A DNA stretch of 64,000 bases from Mangifera indica (GCF_011075055.1 NC_058141.1:16811639-16875638), one strand, 5' to 3'; positions 18,601 to 30,893 are shown, numbered from the stretch's first letter. Translations and numbers: made by a program. Notes: generated from the letters alone by a model not told the origin.

Positions 18601-20549
18601 TGCTCACTAATTTCAACGTCTTTCCTTACGTTTTTTTCTTATCAATTTAATGATTCCATTATCTTCCTCTACCTTCTATGATATTGAGCAGTTTTATCTG
18701 AGATCCTTAAAGTGAGCTGTTTTGTTCCACTTATCTATGCTCATCATAGCTTTGCTATTTTGTTTGTTAATATATGTTTTAAGCCTTAAATATTATTTGA
18801 AATGGATCCTCTTTTGAACAGTTTTATAGGTTCTTGCACTTTCTGTTTAGAATTGAATGTAAGATTCTGACATTAAGTAGTCACAATTCTTATGCTTTAT
18901 AGGTTTATTTTCTATTTCTATTGTCATTCAGCTTTACTTTCAATATCAGACAAAAATTCCTGATACTGTCTACAATTAAATGATAGTGACACACTTTCTG
19001 GTTTATTGAATTTCCAGGAAAAATGGATTTGCTTTGGAGGAGGATCCACTAGCTCTGACAGGGCAACGTTTTAAACTTAAAGCTGTTCCCTTCAGTAAAA
19101 ACATAACTTTTGGAGTTGAAGGTAGTTGTTGCTTAATTTTCTCATGTCTTTTTGGGAAATTTTGGGCTTTCTTTTGTTTTGTATTTTGATGGTTTAAACT
19201 ATAATTTTTAAGAAAACTGAGCTGCACCTTTCAAGATGACAGTCTGTTCAGGTGCACCTGTTCTGGAATGTCGGTGGCTGTATCTCGCTTTAACTGACAA
19301 AATGGATAAATTTTGTGATTGGAACTTTGTTTCCCGTTGGTGTCATCTTAAAAGATATTGAGACGTGGGATAGACCTGTATATACTTTCAGACGTGTGTT
19401 AGAGTTTATCTTTAAATTCTTTTTCTTTTTCCTTAAAAATTGATAGAAATCTAGATCAAGCTGTGTGAGGGTTATTTGCACTTCATCCTGAAGGTTTGGA
19501 GTATATTGCATTTACTTCCAATACTATGTAGGAGATATGAACGGATTAGTCTAGACAGAAGAGCAAACACTTCTCCCCTTGCTAGAGGTAGCATAGCCCA
19601 AACCACAAAATGATTTTGTCTCCTCAGCTCCCTCTCTCCTTTTATACATGTGATAGATGATGGATGGCCTCTACTGGGTTTAGCCCAATATATTAAACCC
19701 AACACATTACCTTGTTATTAGTCTTCCAGAAAGCGGATCATCAGTGCTTGTTCTTTCTAGAAATGACATTATGTTAAGTCCACCTAACATTTTGCAAGCA
19801 ATTGCTTCAAGCAACATGCTAGTCTATGGGAAACAAACCATATATCTTTATGTTAGACCGCAGCATACCTGCTTTTCTGTCTGAGTATGTGAGACTATCA
19901 CAGTTGACTCTGAAGAAAGTAATTGTTCACATTCCTTCATGCAGATGTGAAGGACCTGATTTCTTCTCTTGCTGATAGTGAAGGGGAATGCTCAATTATC
20001 AGTTCTTACAAAATGGACACTGCAGATTCTGTTTGCCCATCTAGAGTTCGTGCAATGCTGGCTTCCCGTGCATGCAAATCATCTGTTAGGATTGGAGATG
20101 CTCTAGGAAGAAATGAGATGCAGAAGGTAATAACTTATATCCTGAGTTATACCATGAAAAGCTAGCTTTTGAAAATTTTTGCTCGGTTGAGTCTGGATAT
20201 TTGATCACTTAAAATATTCACAATCAAGTGTAAACTTTTAGAGTTTTCAGTGAATAACTGAAAGTATCCTTTGAATTTACTTAAGCTTCTGAAGCGTAAC
20301 TACCCATGTGGCTCAGATATCATTTTTTATCTCTCTTTTTTTTTTTTTTGGTGGATGAGTTGTCATTAATGAGGATATAGAGAAAAGTAATTGTTTTTAC
20401 ATTGTTTCACTTGAATAATGCAGATCCTTGAGCATCTGACAGACCTGAAGTCTCCTTGGAATTGCCCACATGGTCGTCCAACCATGCGTCATTTGGTTGA
20501 TTTGACAACCATCCGCAAAACTTACAATGAAGATGATGCAGATTGCTGA
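12671..20549 (+). CDS. PMS1: DNA mismatch repair protein PMS1 (MutL homologue)
   Basis: Nuclear MutL-family subunit that pairs with MLH1 and nicks DNA during mismatch repair and meiotic recombination. Exons: 12671-12904, 13173-13496, 14107-15246, 15982-16253, 16338-16464, 16927-16995, 17146-17219, 18534-18599, 19018-19121, 19945-20126, 20424-20549 (TGA), 905 aa. N-terminal GHKL ATPase motifs: ELVENSLDAGAT, VIDNGCGI, STFGFRGEALSSL, then the MutL transducer domain (FVNGRPVDLPKV, DVNVTPDKRKIF). A low-conservation linker fills most of exon 3 and exon 4. The C-terminal part holds QFNLGFIIGKL, the endonuclease metal motif DQHAADEKYNFE (fits DQHAx2Ex4E), the C-terminal cysteine motif LASRACKSSVRIGD and CPHGRPTMRHL. 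Both activities should be intact. The 1.3-kb intron 7 carries a solo LTR, and intron 9 (about 0.8 kb) holds a probable LTR fragment. Confidence 0.95.
17574..17599 (+). repeat. CT microsatellite in PMS1 intron 7
   Basis: About 12 uninterrupted CT units followed by a CA-rich tract (CATACACATACACTCACA). Confidence 0.9.
17814..18379 (-). mobile_element. Solo LTR of a retrotransposon in PMS1 intron 7 (566 bp)
   Basis: The segment starts TGATAGATAC and ends GTCCTAACA on the plus strand (TG...CA). It is flanked on both sides by the exact 5-bp direct repeat CATTC (17809-17813, 18380-18384). The inferred orientation is minus: it would begin TGTTAGGAC and end TATCTATCA. No internal gag/pol region or second LTR is present, as expected after recombination between two LTRs. 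Open frames of 60 and 76 codons on its minus strand are not considered genes. Confidence 0.75.
19460..19703 (-). mobile_element. Probable LTR-type fragment in PMS1 intron 9
   Basis: Read on the minus strand, the segment begins TGTTGGGTTTAATATATTGG. About 60 nt in comes a TATA-like ATGTATAAAAGG, followed by a purine-rich leader. This arrangement resembles a plant LTR promoter. No matching target duplication was found and the far end is uncertain, so this may be a truncated copy. Confidence 0.35.
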
Positions 20550-21130
20550 TGGACCTTTTGGTTACTACTGGCCCTTGGCTTAGCTTTAATATATGAATGG
20601 TTACTGTTTGGTTATAGATTTTGTTGGAGTTCTCTTTTATTATGTTTTCATTGAATTTCCCAAATTCATGTAGCAATATACAATCAGTTACAGGCTATAA
20701 ATGTATATATGGCATCTCCTACATGTACTTCCAGTTCTATATTTATATAACTTTTTGTTTTAGCAACGCTTAGCATGATAATTTTTTCCTTTTGTATTGT
20801 TGTGTGGACTTTGGACGTTGTATTGAACAGCCCTATGCTTTTCGCTTTTGACAGTATTTCCTCAAAGAGATACAATTTTTACTGATTAAGAGTCTTGCTT
20901 TTTCTTGCTTCTAAATTAAGTGGCAGACTCTCCTTCATTTTATTCTTTTTAGATGTATATTTAACCATGTTATTATACACATAACTTGTAGGTATAGAAT
21001 CGGATCTGCTTTCAGCTTCCAACGAAGGATCTAAATTCATACACTAAATACTGTTTGAGACCTACTTGAGAACTCAGCTACCTGAACTAATGAAATTTCT
21101 GATCATTGCCTGGAAGAGGGGTCTTTGCAC

Positions 21131-21140
21131 GTCACGTGAC
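21131..21140 (+). promoter_or_regulatory. G-box palindrome upstream of LSM4
   Basis: GTCACGTGAC is a perfect 10-bp palindrome with a CACGTG core (bZIP/bHLH type). It lies about 25 bp upstream of the TATA-like ATTTATAAAT (21157-21166). The pair suggests a core promoter roughly 400 bp upstream of the LSM4 start codon. Confidence 0.55.
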
Positions 21141-21156
21141 TTCGAAGAAAGTGGTC

Positions 21157-21166
21157 TATTTATAAA
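21157..21166 (+). promoter_or_regulatory. TATA-like box of LSM4
   Basis: ATTTATAAAT just downstream of the G-box; transcription would start near 21190-21200. The annotation rests on sequence and position only. Confidence 0.45.
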
Positions 21167-21368
21167 TGCCGAACTGTGGGGGGGCAACTAAGTAATATAG
21201 AAAAATGTGGGACATTTAAAAAAAAAAGGCAGCTGTTGTGTTTAGTCGTTGAGTGAATTGCCGTACTGTCTTTTGCAAAAACCCGTTCGATCCAGTTTTT
21301 AAGAATTAAGGAAGTGAGAGAAGAGGAGAGGCATCGAATCCAAAACGACTTCACCTTCTCCTCTATAG

Positions 21369-21518
21369 GTATATGCAAAATTTTCTCTTCATTTCTTAGG
21401 GTTTGAAATAAATTACGGCTATGTTTTATCTTTAACATTTGTTAGGGTTTTCTAACTTTTAACGTAATTTTCTCCCTACCGTTTTATATTCATCTATCTG
21501 ACTTTGTCTTACTCTCAG
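21369..21518 (+). other. Probable 5'-UTR intron of LSM4
   Basis: Donor CTCTATAG|GTATATG, T-rich interior and acceptor TTACTCTCAG|GTTG, ending 36 bp before the ATG. The interior carries TTAGGGTTT and GTTAGGGTTT, telo-box-like motifs common near plant translation and RNA-processing genes. Leader introns are common in such genes. Not verified by transcripts. Confidence 0.45.
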
Positions 21519-21554
21519 GTTGTTTGTATTTGCTGAGCTTCTGCGCTAGAAAAC

Positions 21555-23863
21555 ATGGTAAGCTGCTTTCTTAATTCTCCTTCTCTCTGTGCTCCATTTG
21601 TTTCTATATAGAATCAATGAAAACTTTGTTGTTTTTAGCAATTCTGTTTTTACATCGTTCTTGCAAAAAGTTGTTTGAAACTTGGAAGGACTGAGGTTTT
21701 AGCTTCTTTCTCGTATTATAAGCAATATTGCATCGTCATTGCTCCTAGAAGAGGGTGACTTTTTGGTTTTCATTCTTGTAATTTGAACCTTTTAGGTTTA
21801 TTAATGAAATTTATTTCTGAATTTGCAGCTTCCTCTTTCTCTGCTTAAAACTGCCCAGGGCCATCCTATGGTAAGAGAATTGTCTTGATTTTTCTGTCAT
21901 CAACTCTATAATCTACTTTGGTGTGATTTTTTTTATTTAAAAGAAAATTATGTCTCACTTTTCTTTTCTTTTCCCCTTTATTTTATGTTGTTTCTATTAT
22001 AATTTGTAATTTTCAGTGGTTATGTTTTGACACAGTTGGTAGAGCTAAAAAATGGGGAGACTTACAATGGGCATTTGGTCAATTGTGATACTTGGATGAA
22101 CATCCATCTCCGTGAAGTAATTTGCACTTCCAAGGTACTTATTCTTTTATAGGATATTATCTTTTTCTTCTTCCTTCTTACATACTTTTTTTAGTTATGT
22201 TTAGATAGATTATTTTCGCCTAAGACAGACTTGATTTAATTGGAATTTTAATGTAGGATGGAGACAGGTTTTGGAGAATGCCCGAATGCTACATCCGTGG
22301 TAATACAATTAAGTATCTTCGAGTTCCTGATGAGGTATCTGATCTATGCACGTACTATATTATCTATTGTTGATTTATTTTGCTTTGGTAAATTCATTCC
22401 CTTTGTTTTCTATGTTATCAAAATAAGGTGACTGCATTTCTTTACGATTTTGTTTCATTGAGGGATTATAGTTGGTTTTTTGGCTGGTTATCAGCTCATA
22501 AATTCATGTTTCTGTCTCATGTTTGTTGATGAGTTGACAGATACTCACTATGCTTAGTTGAAAGACCTTTATTTGGCTTTGTATTGTTCCTTTATACACT
22601 TCTTTGTTGAAAGGTAGATGGATCTATAATTTGTATTGTGAAGATATAGCTCCTCTGGCTGAGCCTAATTATAGGTTCATGCTGTATTTCTTTTCGATAA
22701 TGCGGCCCTGCTGGTAATATTACAAAATATGAAATAATCTTAACGGTGATATCTGAAGTTCAGCATAAAGCAAGTCTTAGACTCTTAGTGGTACCTAAAC
22801 AATGGTCTTGCGACAATCTTAAAATTTAATTCTCCTGAAATTTTGGCCAGGAAAAGATGATTTTAAATATTGTGGATTTCAATTTTTCTTCTTGTTTGTT
22901 TGATTTTCTGTTTACTTAGTAACTTTTGGTGGCTGACTTTAATCTCAATCATTACCTTTTTCATTTCAGGTGATTGATAAAGTTCAGGAAGAAACCAAGA
23001 GCCGCTTTGGTATGATTTACTCTCTCGTATTTTTGAGCAAGTACAAAATTGTTTTTCTTAATCTCTATTTCCAGAGAGATCAATCTGGGGGGTGGGGTGT
23101 GTGGGGTGGAAAAAAAGAAAGAAAGAAGAAAAGAAAGTTGAATGTTTTGCATCCACTAATTCTAAGTTTCTATTACCCTGTTTGAATGTTGCAGTTCCAA
23201 TTACTGATTACTGTCAAGATCTGTGCAATCAACATAAATATTTTACTTGTTCTTTATTATCTCATAAGTCCTCTTTATTGAATGTCATGTGCTTCCTTAC
23301 CCTGTTTGTGCAATTACTGTGTGTATTTTTTATTTTGCTCTTTGTTTGAGTTGTATTTGACCTTTGTTCCCCACAAGAAGGTTGAAATCTAAATTTGTTC
23401 TTTCTAGATCGTAAACCACCTGGAGTTGGGCGTGGCAGAGGAAGAGGTAGAGAGGATGGTCCTGGTGGAAGGCAAACAAAAGGAATTGGTCGTGGACTAG
23501 ATGATGGAGGTCTTAAGGGTCCTGGTGGAGGCCGAGGCAGGGGAGGATCTGGTGGAAAGACTGGTGGTAGCAGAGGTAAGACTTCCAAAAATAGGGAGGA
23601 AAAAAATTAGTTGTTTTTCTTATCTAAAAGTTAAAGTGGGATGTACGGGTTTGTGAAAGAGAAATTTTGACATTCTTTCCTGTTCTTTCAAAATGAACTT
23701 TTGAAACGTCATTTAAACCCTGGAACTCTTAAGAACTGAAGATAAATATATCAATAAATTTTGCTTTTGTTCATTTCATTGATATCATAAAATGCATTGT
23801 GTCTAACTAATGGATAAATGATGTTTAAATTTGGTGGCAGGTGGAGGCAGAGGCCGAGGTTGA
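21555..23863 (+). CDS. LSM4: Sm-like protein LSm4 of the LSm1-7 / LSm2-8 rings
   Basis: Subunit of the cytoplasmic LSm1-7 ring (mRNA decapping) and the nuclear LSm2-8 ring (U6 snRNA stability). Exons: 21555-21557 (the ATG alone), 21829-21870, 22036-22134, 22257-22334, 22970-23009, 23408-23575, 23841-23863 (TGA), 150 aa. The start [14 protein letters not shown] is the LSm4 hallmark. The Sm1 motif includes [20 protein letters not shown], and the Sm2 motif includes [14 protein letters not shown]. After VQEETKSRF comes a Gly/Arg-rich tail ([13 protein letters not shown], then [11 protein letters not shown], ending GGGRGRG). This is an RGG-type tail likely to be arginine-methylated and to promote P-body assembly (family knowledge). 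Purine-rich open frames opposite the RGG exon are shadows. The first coding exon is only 3 nt. Confidence 0.95.
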
Positions 23864-24336
23864 TGTGCATCTGTAAAACTAAGGGCGAGTTTGCCATTTT
23901 TGAAGGCATTTTTGCCCATTTTCTTTAGGGAACTGTCGTGGTGATTCATTTATCTAAATCTTTGGCTCTTTAAGTTGTAATGGTTGGTTTTCTAGTAGCA
24001 AATGTATGTAAGTTGTGTCACACATTTATCGCTCTTGCCGTGGTGAGGTTCAGAATTATGATAGTTGATTTAGCCATTTCATGATTTTTGATATTCTCTT
24101 TTGCCTTCCAATGTGTCTTGAGAGAACTGTATTGTAATTTTTATTGCACATTCAGTCTTTTACAAGCACCAACAAACCAATAAGCAAAATCAAGTTTTCT
24201 GTTACATGTATAAAGCGTAGTTAAATCAGATGGTCTGATAATATTACCAGAGAAAACTTTTCATTGAATTCAACACAGGATGGCACAAATAACTTGCAAC
24301 AGAATAAACAAACTCAAAAAGACTGAACAAAACACT
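23864..24336. other. Convergent 3' ends of LSM4 and GTS1
   Basis: The 473 bp between two facing stop codons hold the 3' UTRs of LSM4 (+) and the WD40 gene (-). Poly(A)-like AATAAA occurs on the plus strand near 24302. No gene seen. Confidence 0.6.
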
Positions 24337-27300
24337 TTAATCTTTGTCTTGACAGTAAGGATGATGCCGATTTTTCTTGTGAGTGGTCATTGACCTCATA
24401 ACCATTGAACTTGAAATCCAGGACCGATTTATGTCACCAGAATCATCAGACAACCAACAGCATAGACGACCATCCTCACCACCTGTCCAACCGAAAATAC
24501 CCTGGCTTTGGGCAGCCCTACTCTGCATGCTTGACATTGGCAACACACTGCGAACAACTGCAGTGTGTCCGCCCCTAAGGACTGCTTCAGCATGACCTAT
24601 TGATGCCACTCCTTTATAGTTTACTGGGAAGGAGCCCATTGTACCAGCAACTGTACCACCAATAACCCATAAATTTCCAGTGTCCTCCGAATAGTGACAA
24701 TCAACAAAATAGTCAACCTGCCAAATCAGAGGAGCAATTGGTCAGGCAAATGTTACAGTGAACAAAATCTTGCTAAATTTTAAGTTAATATGAAGAACTT
24801 GAAATTCTTCACAGCAATTCCCCAGAGAAAATGAGCTTCAGATTTCAGAATTAACACACACATGCAGTGATTGAACCTCATGATAAAGATGCATCTACCA
24901 ATAATGGAATGAGCACAAAAAAATAATATGTTTTTTGAACTTTTGCCTTTACAAATCTCGTAAGATGAGCATAATTCTTTTAGGAGATGAAACTTACTTG
25001 ATCTAGTGTCCAACTATCAGAGGCTAATGAACGAGCATTTTCAAAGTTGACTTCATTCTTTCCATCCTTCCAGTCCCAAATACTACAAGTGGCGTTAAAT
25101 TACAGTTAAATATCAGCAAAATCTACAGAGTGAAGAAAACATCTATACAAGTGTATTTATGTAAAATTAATGAAGTTCCTAGGCTATAAGTTGGAGAATG
25201 TAGAACATAAAACACACCACTGAGACATGGCTTATGAATGGCACACCAAGATGGACAAAAGTTTTACCCTACAATATTCTTGTGAATATCAACAGTAAGT
25301 ATAGATCACTCTACAGAGAAGAGTGATACCTTAAAGTTTCAATGTGTGTCAAACACCAGAGCTTCTGATATGTTTCTCCGAAAAACCCAACTTTCCCTAT
25401 AGAAGTCCCACATTGATGACCTATGTAATCCAACAAAATTCATAAAATATAAATGATTACATAATAAATTGTGAGCAATTAATATTTACTTTCTCGTGAA
25501 AGATGCATGTAATAGAAAACAAAACACACAATGTATAAAGAAAGACTATAATCACTGGACACATGCTCAAAACCTAAAAAGTAATTATTACAGTAAACTG
25601 AATTAGGTAAACTATAAATAATGGCACGATATCTTCGGCATACACCCATAGAACCAGGACTTAATCTTTAAAGTGCAGCCAATGCTTTCAAGACATTTCA
25701 AAAAATAAAATCGGATTTCTGTTCCATGCCTCAGAAAGAGCCACACAAATCCAACCTGACACAATTTCACAAAATATTTTTAACAACCATTAAACAAACA
25801 TATGTACTTACTGATTCCAGATGATCATCATCATTGATATCTTCAGCAGTATCAAATACGCAGACCAACCCATCTACAGAAGCAGAAAGAAGCTTGTTTT
25901 GATGTTCAGGTACAAACTGAACCTGTAAACAATCAGGGAGCGATTCTGAAATACAAACAGATTTTGAAGGATGAATTCAAGAAACAGGAAATATCCAGGG
26001 GAGTGTTAACTCATTGAAGAAAAACACTAAATAGATAAACGAAATTGACTCATCTTCACAGACTCCACTAAGTAATGCCATGACAGGACCTTGGCACCAT
26101 GGAGATGCAAATTGTCCACCATAATTAACATAATCATCCATGTATTAAGTTGCATACAGAATTTCAACTGTTGGTAGATGCATGGCATGTCAGCCATTTC
26201 CCACAAACACAACACAGCAGTGTCCATGCACCACATTATCTCCAGATTCAGTACATCCAAAACCATTGCATTAACACCAAAACTCAACACTAACAACGAT
26301 TTCTATGGAATTCAGTTGAATGGAATTTTGAAGAACCAATTCATAAATTGCCATAGTTGATTTTTGTATTCATATGCAAGTAGATATTTTAACAATAATA
26401 GATAATTTATATCCCACCTTGACTGTATATGGCTAAGTCAGATTCAAGTTATGTAGATATCATCCTCAAGGATAACAAGCACTTCAAAAGTAAATACTAA
26501 TAAAAACACATTACAAAGACATAACAGACCTGTGTTACATCATCAACATGTGACTCCTCCAAACATGCAACTTGCTTTTTATTCCTCCAATCCCAGAAGA
26601 GTATCTGAGCCAGATTAATAAAAAAAACTAGTAAATGAGCATTACAATGTCTTTAAAATGAATACATAACATTCCACCAATGATGAACCAGAGGAAAAGG
26701 GAAAAATTGAAATCACAAACTTTGAAGTATGAACCCAAGGTCAAAACTAATGCATATCATTCCTTCAAATATGCAATGGTATTCAGTTCATAACGGTACA
26801 GGTACCCAATATCTTAATGAAGCCCCCATTAAGAAGAAAAATGTAAGGTAAATAATAAAACATTCAATAGGTAAATATTGAAAGTGATGGAACCTTTGAA
26901 TTACATCCAGCAGCAAGAAGATTATCAGAGGATCCTCCAAATGAGAAGCTGAAGATCTCCTGAGAAGAGGGAGCACTTATACTGGAGACCTGAGACATTA
27001 AGAATTAAAACAAACAAACAAAAGTGTAAAAAAAAAAAAAACTAAATAGAGAGAGAGAGAAGAGTTCTATACCTCACGGAAAGACCGAGTGTCCCAGGCT
27101 TTAATGGTACCATCAGATGAACAAGAGTGCAAAACATGGGGAGTAGATGGAGCTGAGAAACATATATGGTTTATGGTTCCACTGTGACCTTTACATTCAC
27201 CATAATACTGACCGGTAACTGGAGAGTAAAGCTTCACTGCGTTGGTTGATAGTGACACCGCCATTACAGACCAATCATCCCTTCGGTTCATAATTTAAAT

Positions 27301-27512
27301 AAAAAATATAGTTAATTGATTAATTAATACAATAAAATCAAAATTCAGATAGAAACAAATGAGAGAAAGGGAATGAATTACTTAGGGACAATTTGGAAAA
27401 CATAATCGTCGCCGAAGTTGGTTTGAATGGAGTTTTTGAGTTCAAATCTCTTCGTTGAATTTCCATTCTGTGATACACACTCTTCTACTTCCATCTCTGT
27501 GTCTTCCTCCAT
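24337..27512 (-). CDS. GTS1: WD40 repeat protein, GIGANTUS1/WDR89 family, with 1-bp frame break
   Basis: Beta-propeller protein of the plant GTS1 (animal WDR89) family; in Arabidopsis GTS1 affects growth and ribosome-related functions. Exons (minus strand): 27382-27512, 27073-27280, 26894-26989, 26530-26604, 25812-25922, 25330-25420, 24998-25082, 24337-24717 (TAA). WD-type repeats are visible: GHSGTINHICF...GTIKAWDTR, DNLLAAGCNSKILFWDWR, ESHVDDVTQVQF...DGLVCVFD, and near the end GHTAVVRSVLP...GGEDGRLCCW. All exons join in frame except exon 5 to 6. Exon 6 is 91 nt where 92 are needed, and the expected VINVGTSIGK reading breaks at GTGGGACTTC. With one more base the protein would be 392 aa, normal for the family. 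Either this is a real mutation, a sequence error, or the tandem donor GTAAGTAC at exon 5 restores frame 4 nt downstream. Confidence 0.88.
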
Positions 27513-28543
27513 CTCTCGCTCTCTCCCTGTTTCTCATGCCTCAGCTATCAACTCCCCCTCCTTCGCCTATCAAGGTTTTAGGGTTTGTAATCCTGTAAAA
27601 TCATACTCGCTTGACTGCCTTTTATCCGCCAGTTAGTTTCTGCCATGTCATCACATTTCGAGTTACTTGTTCTCGTTCTAATTTATTTTCTTAATAAAAT
27701 ATAAATACCATTTATAATTAAAAAAAAGGTAAATTTTATCGGCTTCAATCCGTCATCCTTTTATTTTCGGGAGACTGCTAAAGTTCCAATATACTAAGTA
27801 AAGTGGGGAAAATCCTAAAAATATTCTCAAAACACTTGATCATTGGGATCTTATAGTTCAAGTTTATAAAAATACACAGAACTAATCTCTTTTATGTACT
27901 TCCAAGAACACCCTACAAATCGTTTCTACATGCACTCCAAAAGCGCAAATCACAACGGTCTATCCTAACCGAAGTAATGGATACTACGACAATTTTTCAA
28001 GCGTGCTTGATGTGATTAAAGAAACGTGCCTTGAGAGCAGTTCAGTGGCATAAACACTGTTACCGTATTTCGTAAAAACAGAAAAAGCACTAAGCTGCTA
28101 AATCAAATGATAAAAAAGACCTGCCCATACTGCCTCCAATCACATTCACAGCATCCCGTTCTCACCATATCACCAAGTAGGTTAAATTTAAACCACAAAT
28201 CTATACAAACCAGCAAGCAAATCCATGAGCATAAATAGGTAAGACTTAACAATGAAATTGTTCTTAAAATGCTTGTATGACCTGAACTAATGTTTTACTC
28301 TCAATCACGACATGCCGCATGTGACTGAGCTCACACGTGAAACAACTGAAAAATACTACATCCTAATCCAAGTTAAATAGTTTTGGCAAGTTATAACACA
28401 CACGGTGCACCGAATAATAATTTTTTTGCGCCACTTGATTAGGGAAAAAAACACACTCTTTGATCCCATCAGAGCAACTGAAAATTTTATCCCATGCTGC
28501 AACCATAGTTATGGCATATTTGATATTCTAAACTACAACAGCT
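27513..28543. other. GTS1 upstream region and p23 3' flank
   Basis: The first ~150 bp are the GTS1 promoter/leader (transcribed leftward), with an AAAACCCT/AGGGTTTT telo-box-like motif near 27573. The rest, up to the p23 stop, is AT-rich and holds no convincing gene. Confidence 0.5.
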
Positions 28544-30893
28544 TCATGTGCTTGGAGCAGCTTCTATTTTTGCTTCCGATTTTTCACCTTCTTCTTTTGG
28601 CTTTTTTTCTCCTGATGCTGAGCCACTACCTTGTTCCCCTGGTTTCGCCACTTCTAGATCCATTCAGTCAGAAAGTTAGTATTTCATAACCAATTAGAAA
28701 AATGTTATAAAAATAAGAAAGCAACCCATGCCTATCCTTCCATTTCCTGGGAGAACTGATATAAATTGCATGATTACAGCAGATCCAGGTGTGCAAATAT
28801 ACCTACTGTTCTATAATTTTTGCAAGCAATATGACAGCATTCTCAAAGGAAGTATAAACCTCGAAGACCTCAGTATATGTACAAGGTCCTTCATGAAATA
28901 TGCTCCAATTAACATTTTGGCCGGGTATATACCATAGTTGTCAATGGTCTATAAAGCACTATCATAATATTGTTTATATTTAACCCACATAAGTTACGAC
29001 ATAACCTGCGTACTATAAGACATCCCAATCCCATAAATAGAATGATGAAAGATTATACCAAATCCACGAAAAAGGACTTGTAGCATCCTTACCTTCATCA
29101 TCACTATCTTCAAAGTCACCCATTCCATCAGCACCCTTGCCTCCCATACCACCAAAATTCTGCAGAAAATAGTGCGAAAATCAGTTTAAAAAGTCCCAAT
29201 AAAATGTTCAAAACAGCAATGTTAATAAAATGTTATAATCATACCGAAAAGTCCATCCCTCCCAGATCTAAATCACCAAGACCTAATTAAAACAAGTAGA
29301 AAAATTAAAAATATTTCTCAATGATATCTCCAATCCTAAACCCAAACCAGAAGTTTGGGAGCAAAACATATAATTTAAAGTATATAGTGCATACCATTAT
29401 CCTCATCTTCATCCACCCATTTGTCCCAGTCAACTTTAATATAATGTGGTGTCTTGCCATCTCCACGCAATAGCTTCTTCCACCATCCCGTCTTAGACTT
29501 TTCCAAAATGCAGAATATACTTCTTACTCCAATATTAATTTTACTTTCCTAAACCAATTAGAAACAAAAGCAAGGACAACACAAAAATATCAGAGAATGG
29601 TGTCACCAAATTGTCCAGTATAACAGTAATACCAACTACTAGCATGCATGCACATACAAGATCTGTGAGTTCTCTCACCACTCACAGAGTAGATGCATTT
29701 CAAAATTAACTAAATAACCCAGTGGAATGCATCATTATATTAAGTCCCTATTTTACAAATTTTCCACATGAATGATTTTGAACTAACTGCCATCAATCAA
29801 CCTATCAAACCAATAACATTACCATGGAAGTATGATAGAAGCACCCTCTTACCTCCACATTGACCTTATCAAAAAGATCCAATTTAATCTCATAAAGGTT
29901 ATTTTCTGCTCCTGCACTTGCGGAGAAAGTAAACACTCCCTCTGGCTCAAGATTGACCTTTGCATTTTTTGAGTCAGGCAACAGAACAGTGATGAAAACC
30001 TTGTCTGCCCTCTGGGCCCACTTTACCTCAGGAACACGGCTACAATATATACAGGGCATTTTTAAAGAAAGCAAACCGCAAAAGGAAGTGAAAATACAGA
30101 GATACAACCATTATCTGAAGTATGGACCCTTACTAAACCAGTAAAAGAACACGACACTTACCTAAAAAAAGATGACAAAGTAATATGGAGAAACGTTAAA
30201 CTATGTGCAAACCAGAAAGGTACAGCAATTCACATGTACACCAACATCAAACAACCATGATTACACACACTTATCTGCATTGAAATTTTCGTAAAAATTC
30301 ATTTATGGACAAGATAAGAAGCTCTAATGTGAATTTCCAATGAACTTCTGCTATGTGTCACGATCACCATCCTATCATTGCAAAATTGTTTATATTTTGA
30401 ACCCCTACTAAAGCTTTCTGTCTAAACCTCAGCAAAAATATTAACAAATCAAGCAGAAAATGAAAAGTCTGAATTGGAGCAAATAACCAATCTAACAGAA
30501 TTTTCAGTTTCATGGAACTGGTAATAGAATGTTACACAACAAAATATACAATACACACCAAATCACAAAACCCTAACTTGGCTGACACATAACAGAAACT
30601 GCCTATAGATTAACCACATTTCATAAAATGAGGAACAAAAATAGTTTTTTGACCTTACTCGAATTTTCTCCATATACTAAAACCCTAATTAGATTTAAAT
30701 CTTCAACCTGATAGATTTGATAGATAAAGCTATATATATTAGCTTAGCAATTAAAACAAGTGTTAGCAAAGGGAAAATTTACAGATTATTGTACAAATTA
30801 AACAGAAACAAATAATCGTAAATCAGTAGAACCGGAATGTCAGAGAAAGAGAATAAAATCTACGTCAGAGAAGAGAGCAACAGCTTACCTCAT
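28544..30893 (-). CDS. p23: HSP90 co-chaperone p23
   Basis: CS-domain co-chaperone that binds the ATP-bound HSP90 dimer in cytosol and nucleus and slows its cycle. Exons (minus strand): 30889-30893 (ATGAG only), 29853-30039, 29395-29548, 29245-29282, 29093-29159, 28544-28653 (TGA), 186 aa, all phases consistent. The CS domain begins SRVPEVKWAQRADKVFITVL, contains LYEIKLDLFDKVNVEESK and ends GWWKKLLRGDGK with IKVDWDKWVDEDED, the conserved HSP90-contact and linker region. The tail has one short Gly/Met segment (NFGGMGGKGADGMGDFEDSDDE), then a Lys/Glu-rich end (KKPKEEGEKSEAK). It lacks the long GGM repeat of some plant p23-1 proteins, so it may be p23-2-like. The 5-nt first coding exon, followed by an 850-bp intron, is odd but frame-perfect. 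Confidence 0.93.

Larger units (their letters stand above)
20550..21554. other. PMS1 3' UTR and LSM4 promoter region
   Basis: No coding gene seen. The left half is T-rich 3' flank of PMS1. The right half contains the LSM4 G-box, TATA-like box, transcribed leader and a probable 5'-UTR intron. Two TTAGGGTTT-type telo-box elements (about 21397 and 21443) lie within that intron. Confidence 0.6.

Noticed and set aside
23262..23610. Proline-rich minus-strand frame of 108 codons opposite the LSM4 tail
   Set aside because: It is the antisense shadow of the Gly/Arg-rich LSM4 exon.
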